Source: Nemertoderma westbladi (Eukaryota > Xenacoelomorpha > Nemertodermatida > Nemertodermatidae). From it: DNA of 23,376 nt. Under the pieces are notes generated by a model. It did no database searches, was not told where the DNA came from, and was given only the letters and a program-made list of their open reading frames with translations. The stretch spans positions 1 through 23,376 of the forward strand of contig JAUCBJ010003730.1 in assembly GCA_032718475.1 (NCBI GenBank), read 5' to 3'. Both the position numbers and the translations under genes were made by a program. The number at the start of each line of letters is the position of its first letter. Position 1 is the first letter of the stretch. Of the stretch, positions 18,438 to 23,376 are shown one piece after another.

Positions 18438-18975
18438 GCTCCACCCTTCCTGATCCCATACTGGTCAGTCATTAGGAATGCGGCATGGCTTAGCTAGAGA
18501 TTCTGTCAGTTCGTTGCAAGGTCCCAACTACCGACGCTTTCCGAGTCCTTTTCAGGCTCGTAATCACGTTAGTAGCCAAGAACCCACTCAGAATAGTCGG
18601 TATGCCAGTAAAGTCCGGACCTCTGTCTTTCGACTCTGTCACATGTCTGTCCCACCCTTCCCAAACCCTAGCGGGATCGGTCCTCAGGAATGCGGTACGG
18701 CTTAGCTAGGGGTTTGTTAGCCCATTGTCCCGAGTCCTTTTCAGGCTCGTACTAACACCAGTCGTGGAGCCTACGCCAGGAACTTGGTCCTCATCGAACC
18801 CTTCCTTTCCATCAGTTCATTGCCCTTTCTCCACTCCTTGGTTCGTCGAACGGCGCCCGAGTCCTTTTCAGGCTCACTCGTTACCAACAACCGGGAAGCA
18901 TTCCAGACCTGTCAGTCGATCCTTCACGAATCCCCAATGCAAAAAACTCTGCCCGAGTCTTTTCAGACTCAGTCC
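18438..18975. repeat. Degenerate tandem repeat cluster with recurring GAGTC hairpin
   Basis: The motif GAGTCCTTTTCAGGCTC begins at 18543, 18732 and 18859, and the variant GAGTCTTTTCAGACTC at 18955. Each can form a 5-bp stem, GAGTC with GGCTC or GACTC; the last is a perfect pair. The first two sit in longer similar contexts: an AGGAATGCGG...GGCTTAGCTAG block precedes each, about 70 bases upstream in the first case and 50 in the second. So a unit of about 190-210 bases was duplicated and then decayed, with the later copies shortened. The local base composition is GC-richer than the surroundings. Identity unknown (a decayed satellite or short element). Confidence 0.62.
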
Positions 18976-20052
18976 AGCCAACACGCCGGGAACCACTTAG
19001 GATCTGTCAGTCCCATCGCAGACCCCTAGCACCAGTTGCCGCCGATGGCCAAGGGCCGCTAAGGGCAGTCCTTGTCTCCAGGCCTAGCAGGTTACCAACT
19101 ACCGAAGTAGAAGGAGGTTGTCTAGACCTATAGTAACTTTCAGGCAACTCTGACAGCAAAAATAAAATAAAATTGAGCGACTGTATTTAAGAAATTTACC
19201 CAAACCGCCAATCAATACAAGAAAGTGAGACAGTATGTGTTCAGCCCTTTTAATCTGCACCCTCCCCCCCCTCCCACCCCCTTCCCACCCACCAATACAT
19301 AATTGCGACATCTACCACCCACGGAAGGGTAGCACAACCCCCCCCCCCCCCCCCCCCCTAACACACACATCCTTCTCATCTATGTGCCAGCCAACTTGCA
19401 TGTTGGCCAATAAAGGAGCAGTATTTATTGTGCATACATTTTTTATTCCGTTTTAATTACTTTATATCAATTAAAGACACAATTAATTAAAAAAATAACT
19501 TGAACTAATTAACTTTAAAACAACTTTAAAGTATAATTATTAAAATTTTATACTGTAAAATATTTAATTTCCTTTAAAAGGCAGGTTGAAAAGCTGTTTT
19601 TACCTTAATCAATTTAATTAACTAATTAAGTGCTATTATCTTAGCTTCTCGAAGGTCACATGTAAATTCAACTTGGAAAATGTCTATACTTTTTCCAAAC
19701 AACATGTGTACCAAGTTTGGATAGATTTAATCAAAGATTAGCCGAGTTATTCACGTTTCAAATTGAACACTCAAAAAAAGCGACAGAATGACAGAACAAC
19801 AGGTTGATTAATAGTACCACTACGCTAAGGCTCACTTACTTCGTGTCTCGCCCCACAGTTAGGATTCACATTATCCCAGTCCCAGTGCCAACGTGCTTTA
19901 AAAAGTCCCCCCCCCCACCGCCCTATTCCTACCTTAATATGCTCTGGCTATACCAATGGATATTTGTCATTATTTAAACAAATTAAAAAAGTGCCCTTTT
20001 TTGAAAAACAAACCGCCCTTTCAAAATCCTGGCTACAGGCCTGCGATTGGGG
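18976..20052. other. Non-coding, low complexity then AT-rich
   Basis: Bases 19257-19292 are almost pure pyrimidine, and 19338-19358 is an uninterrupted run of 21 C. From 19440 to 19800 the DNA is AT-rich with many TTAATTAA-like words and no gene. A smaller C run lies near 19906-19915. AATCCTGGCTACAGGCCTG near 20025-20043 has the look of a transposon end, but no partner was found. Confidence 0.55.
19338..19358. repeat. Poly-C tract, 21 C
   Basis: A pure C homopolymer. Its exact length is unreliable in sequence data. Confidence 0.9.
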
Positions 20053-20080
20053 GACGTTAGTGCCCACGGGCACTAATGTC
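20053..20080. repeat. 28-bp near-perfect palindrome at the edge of the 51-bp array
   Basis: GACGTTAGTGCCC followed by a near-exact inverted copy, GGGCACTAATGTC. The left arm is the same word that starts the 51-bp units, so this looks like one array half-unit in inverted orientation. Confidence 0.8.
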
Positions 20081-20085
20081 TCAGG

Positions 20086-20367
20086 ACTTTAGTGCCCGTG
20101 AGTCATTAGTGCTGGGGAACCATGTCTGCAAGAGAGACGTTAGTGCCCGCGAGTCATTAGTGCCCGGGAACCATGTCTGCAAGTGAGACGTTAGTGCCCG
20201 CGAGTCATTAGTGCCCGGGAACCATGTCTGCAAGTGAGACGTTAGTGCCCACGAGTCATTAGTGCCCGGGAACCATGTCTGCAAGGGAGACGTTAGAGCC
20301 CGCGTGACATTAGTGCCCGAAGACCTTCTCTACACGTGTGATGTTAGTGCCCTTGAGTCATTAGGAC
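20086..20367. repeat. 51-bp minisatellite, about 5.5 units
   Basis: Units start at 20086, 20137, 20188, 20239, 20290 and 20341, an exact 51-bp step; the three central units are nearly identical. Each unit divides into three 17-mers, of which ACGTTAGTGCCCGCGAG and TCATTAGTGCCCGGGAA are clearly related, so the unit is probably itself a trimer of an older 17-mer. On the minus strand a unit reads as the 17-residue period LQTWFPGTNDSRALTSH. The right edge joins directly to the minus-strand RTE-like RT fragment. Confidence 0.93.
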
Positions 20368-20923
20368 TTTCAAAGTTAACTGTCAAAATTTTGGTCTTTC
20401 TGGAGTTAATAAAAAGACCAACACTAGAAGCAGCATGTTCTAATGAGCTGAGGAGCCGTTGGGCTCCCTCTAGTGATTCTGAGAGTACTCTTAAGTCATC
20501 AGCAAAGTCTAAATTAGTTAGGTACTTGGCAGGATTTCCTCGACTTCTGGAGCCAGTAGGTGGAGTTATCATCACTCCATCATCATTATGATGATCTAAG
20601 GACATGCGTAGAACATAGTCAACCACAATGATGAACAAGAATGGTGCAAGTGTGTCTCCCTGGAGGACGTCCCATTACACTTCAAATGGTTCTGTGTCAC
20701 CGTCAACAGTAGACACAAATGTTGTCGAACCATCGTATACTGATCTGATTGCTGCAATAATTTCATCAGGAATCCCATATAATGAAAGTATGCTGAACAT
20801 ACGTGAGCAAGAGACTGAATCAAAGGCCTTGCAGAAGTCAACAAAGATAACAGCCAGGCCTGTCTTTCTTTTATGATAATTCTTCAATTATCCATCTAAG
20901 TGCCAAAATGGGCTCCATGGTTC
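20365..20923 (-). pseudogene. RTE-like reverse transcriptase fragment, copy C
   Basis: On the minus strand this is the RT core of the same family as copies A and B, starting at the GGGACCATGGAGCCCATTTT region of copy A (1659-1680). It keeps the first catalytic motif (VIFVDFCKAFDSVS), GDTLAPFLFIIVVDYV and the second catalytic motif (YLTNLDFADDLRVLSES), then GLFINSRKTKILTVN. A nonsense change (TTA in copy A, TAA here) stops the frame just after PFEV, near 20675. Endonuclease and 3' end are missing. At the C-terminal side the frame runs without a gap into the last 51-bp minisatellite unit and then stops. Its head lies against the leader of copy B, in opposite orientation. Confidence 0.88.
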
Positions 20924-21443
20924 CCATTTTAAGTATTTAAGTGAAGTGGTACGTTAAGGTCAGGTCAGGTATTCTAGGTCATTGATCAAGAAAACTTGCC
21001 ACCTCCATGCAGCATAAAGGAGGTGCCACCTGTAGCTGCATAGACCCTCTTACTAGGGCAAATCTGGTCCTGTAACTAGGACCCCCTTCGTTCTGGGATA
21101 AGGACGCCCTTGGTCCTGGATTAAGGACCCATATACTTGGCTGCAGGGGTATATGGCCTGACCAGGCAGATGGTGATCTACCAATGGCTGGTTAGGAGTA
21201 GAGTGTTCTCATGTCCACTCTGAGGGCACTTCACTGCGACCTGCACCTGGCAGCAAGGGTACAGGGCATGACCCAGCAGATGAGCTGCAACAGCCAATGG
21301 TGGGTCATGTACGCCAGAGTAGATATGGGTGATGGGCCTCATATCTGACTCCATTGCGACACCCACCCTGTGGAATGGCAAACCAGGGTGTGGTATTTGC
21401 CCCGAGAGCTGACTCGGCAAAAAAGCACCCCCCAACCCCCACT
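20924..21443 (+). other. Leader / 5' UTR upstream of RTE-like copy B, with hairpins and duplication
   Basis: No gene lies here. Three hairpin-forming words follow at a step of about 23 bases: GGTCCT...AGGACC (21066-21083), GTTCT...AGGAC (21090-21105) and GGTCCT...AGGACC (21112-21129). Then 21138-21247 and 21248-21365 are an imperfect tandem duplication of about 110 bases, both opening TGGC-GCA-GGGTA and both holding CTCAT..C..ACTC...ATTGCGAC or a close form. Such structure upstream of an element's ATG suggests a 5' UTR with promoter or RNA-structure function; that role is inferred. The left limit of the element cannot be fixed. Confidence 0.55.
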
Positions 21444-23376
21444 ATGGATTACATTAGCAATGCGGAGGTCCGGCCACTAGAGGCCAGTGGAATTACCGGA
21501 CACAATCGGCCTCACAGGCGTCAGTTAACTCCTGACCGGCTGCCTGTCTCACCCCCTACTGGAGAGAGAGCAGCCAACAATTCTTTGAGTCCCTTTCCTG
21601 ATGACCTTTCTGGCCCAAACCCTGGGTCACCAGGGAGGCCAGATTGTGATGGGGAGAGGGATTCTGGAGTTGGAGGCTACTCTCATGTTCCGCCCCGACC
21701 AACAAAGCCATTGGTGAATCTGAGGCAAGTCACTAGACTAGCCTCAGTAAACACCCTAACACTCGGGTCCCCAATGCGACAAGGTGAGCTGACTGCCTTG
21801 GCAGATAAGCTTTCTCTTAGCGCAGTGGGTGTTCAAGAGCACCGAATGCAGACTGGACAGACTGATGAGGTTCTGATTAAGGACATGGGGGGCGGTTGGC
21901 GACTCGCCCTCGCGTCAGCAGATGATAGTGGCAATGGTGGAATTGGTCTATTGATGAATCCAACTGCACATGCAGCATTGGACAAAATAGACCAAATCTC
22001 TAACCGCATCATCCGTTGCCACTTCTCATGTTCTGGAAGACTGGCTAAGAAGTTTCCTAAGGTGGTTCTGATTGTGTGCTACTCTCCAACTAGTGTTGCC
22101 CCTGTAGAGGAGGTGGAAAATTTCTACCACAATCTACAAGCAGCAACTGATGGAGTGGATCAGCATGCATTCTTAACATTCCTGGGAGACTTTAATGCAA
22201 GTCTGCATCAATCACCTACATCGCCCTGGGTCTATAGCAATAGTGTTAACCGAAATTCTGTCCATCTTCAGGATTTTATCTCTGGAAATGGATTGTTTTC
22301 GGCTGGAACCCAGTTCAAGAAGCGAACTGGAAAGCTATGGACTCATAGTGGACCCAGTGGTCACAAGTCCCAGATAGACCATATTCTGTTTCGTAGGAAA
22401 TACAGGAGCTCTATACAAGACTGTAATGCATTTACACTTCGACCCTTCTCCAGTGATCACCGCCTTATTGTGGCCAAGGTAAGACTTAGTCTGCGTGCTA
22501 GCAGAACAACGAAATCTGCCTTGCCACGGCATGACTGGTCCTCTCTGTTGCAACAGCCAAGTGTGAGATCCAGCTTCACACTACAGCTGAGCAACAGGTA
22601 TGAGGCTCTTGCCTCTGAGGCGGCAGATCACTGTGAGGGCTATACTGCCTTTACAGAAGCAGTTAAGTTAGCAGCTGCAGAAACAGTTCCTGTATACCCT
22701 CGAAACAGGAAAAGGGCCCCCTGGACTGACAACAAAATTCAGAAGTGCCGAAATGACCTTCATAAGGCGCAGAAAGAGTCCCGACTCAAACAGACTACAG
22801 CGGCCAAGAATGCAGTTAAAGCTGCATCTAGGTCCCTGAACAGGCAGTACTCTGTTAATCTACAGGAGCTAATAAACCAACAGGTTGATGCCATCAATGA
22901 TGCTGACGACAGCAGGCAATCATCCCAGGCATGGAAATCGATCAATCTGCTTACTGGGCGGAAAAGCCAACCAACCACCAAGGTTAAGGCTGAATCACCA
23001 GCCGATCGCCTCAATGGTTGGAAAGCCCACTTTGAAAAGCTCCTCAATAATGACAGGGTATTGCCTGATAACTTTATAGAAGTAAAAGTGTCTGAGTCTG
23101 TACTCCCAGATATTCCCATTGGCGATATCTCCTTTGCAGAAGTGAAGGCTGCTGCAAAGAGCATTAAGACCAATCGTGCCAGTGGAGTAGATGGTGTTCC
23201 CCCTGAGGTCTTTAAAATACCTGAGTGTTTAAAGCTCATCTATCCCATCATAGTAGACATGTACCGTACAACAAGAGTCCCACAAGAAATGAAAACAAAT
23301 AAGTTGGTGCCAGTTCCCAAGAAGGGCAACCTAACACTCTATGGTTCTTTTCGGGGAATCTCATTGATCTCGATTG
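21444..23376 (+). CDS. RTE-like endonuclease-reverse transcriptase, copy B, open to the window end
   Basis: Translation from ATG 21444 stays open for 644 codons and leaves the window, so this is the N-terminal part of a larger ORF. Residues 1-90 are Pro/Ser-rich and of unknown role. The APE-type endonuclease follows: N103 in SVNTLTLG, E132 in GVQEHR, GDFNA with D249, QIDHILF, and SDH with D338-H339, all residues expected for metal binding and catalysis. A linker leads to the RT, which begins around residue 578 (RASGVDGVPPEVF) and is cut at FRGISLISI. Compared with copy A it has no frameshift and keeps the full endonuclease start. The family resembles the RTE group (GDTLAPFLFII in the sister copies). 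Whether it is intact depends on sequence beyond 23376. The ATG is chosen as the first in frame after the structured leader. Confidence 0.88.
   Translation, partial: MDYISNAEVRPLEASGITGHNRPHRRQLTPDRLPVSPPTGERAANNSLSPFPDDLSGPNPGSPGRPDCDGERDSGVGGYSHVPPRPTKPLVNLRQVTRLASVNTLTLGSPMRQGELTALADKLSLSAVGVQEHRMQTGQTDEVLIKDMGGGWRLALASADDSGNGGIGLLMNPTAHAALDKIDQISNRIIRCHFSCSGRLAKKFPKVVLIVCYSPTSVAPVEEVENFYHNLQAATDGVDQHAFLTFLGDFNASLHQSPTSPWVYSNSVNRNSVHLQDFISGNGLFSAGTQFKKRTGKLWTHSGPSGHKSQIDHILFRRKYRSSIQDCNAFTLRPFSSDHRLIVAKVRLSLRASRTTKSALPRHDWSSLLQQPSVRSSFTLQLSNRYEALASEAADHCEGYTAFTEAVKLAAAETVPVYPRNRKRAPWTDNKIQKCRNDLHKAQKESRLKQTTAAKNAVKAASRSLNRQYSVNLQELINQQVDAINDADDSRQSSQAWKSINLLTGRKSQPTTKVKAESPADRLNGWKAHFEKLLNNDRVLPDNFIEVKVSESVLPDIPIGDISFAEVKAAAKSIKTNRASGVDGVPPEVFKIPECLKLIYPIIVDMYRTTRVPQEMKTNKLVPVPKKGNLTLYGSFRGISLISI

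Noticed and set aside
18478-19029. Ser/Pro-rich open frames in the 18.4-19.0 kb region
   Set aside because: They follow the degenerate tandem repeat and its base composition, overlap each other in different frames and show no domain.
20025-20043. AATCCTGGCTACAGGCCTG as a DNA transposon terminal repeat
   Set aside because: It looks like a transposon end but no inverted partner or target duplication was found in the window.
20086-20367. Small gene with a 17-residue repeat on the minus strand
   Set aside because: The 51-bp unit is open in this frame by composition. There is no non-repeat coding flank except the broken RT fragment.
20330-23376. Copies C and B as one insertion inverted by twin priming
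   Set aside because: Twin priming inverts the 5' part of one insertion. Here the plus copy already has its own 5' leader and full endonuclease, and the inverted part is internal RT, so two events are needed.
1-23376. tRNA or rRNA genes
   Set aside because: No stretch with the tRNA A/B-box arrangement plus cloverleaf, and no rRNA-like segment, was recognised by eye; a covariance-model scan was not possible.

Overview
The window looks like accessory, repeat-dominated nuclear DNA of an invertebrate animal. No rRNA, tRNA or compact operon-like gene order is visible. The recognisable protein families are animal retroelements: RTE-like and CR1/L2-like non-LTR retrotransposons and a Pao/BEL LTR element. 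These sit among minisatellites and AT-rich non-coding DNA. The phylum cannot be fixed from the sequence alone.

Layout. (1) About 59-1975, plus strand: an RTE-like endonuclease/reverse transcriptase copy (copy A), truncated at both ends, frameshifted, and missing a catalytic Asp. (2) 2067-6322, minus strand: an intact 786-codon reading frame with three CCHC-type zinc knuckles (Gag-like). Upstream of it lies a second, decayed frame with six premature stops and one frameshift. (3) 6323-8048: AT-rich, LTR-like non-coding DNA with an internal direct repeat of about 247 bp. (4) 8049-8440, minus: the C-terminal (DUF5641-type) end of a Pao/BEL integrase, cut off where a minisatellite starts. (5) 8441-11629 and 14193-14520 (diverged edge unit to 14664): one 45-bp minisatellite of roughly 75-80 units, split by (6) 11630-14186, plus: a 5'-truncated CR1/L2-like element with an (ATCT)4 tail and a 6-bp target-site duplication. 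(7) 14741-16047, minus: ORF1 of a non-LTR element, in two frames that overlap by ATGA. (8) 16048-20052: mostly non-coding, with one possible secreted-peptide exon, a degenerate repeat cluster and a 21-C run. (9) 20086-20367: a 51-bp minisatellite that runs directly into (10) a minus-strand RTE-like RT fragment (copy C, to about 20923). (11) 20924-23376, plus: the leader and open ORF of a second, better-preserved RTE-like copy (copy B), which leaves the window still open.

How the parts relate. Copies A, B and C belong to one RTE-like family; A and B are about 97% identical by eye, so it was recently active. The Pao integrase tail, the LTR-like block and the zinc-knuckle ORFs lie on one strand, in the order expected if a single LTR served as the 3' LTR of one element and the 5' LTR of a second. 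The CR1/L2-like insertion is younger than the minisatellite it split. No host gene is firmly supported. The best candidate for something undescribed is the two-frame zinc-knuckle unit at 2067-6322, above all the contrast between its intact and its decayed part.
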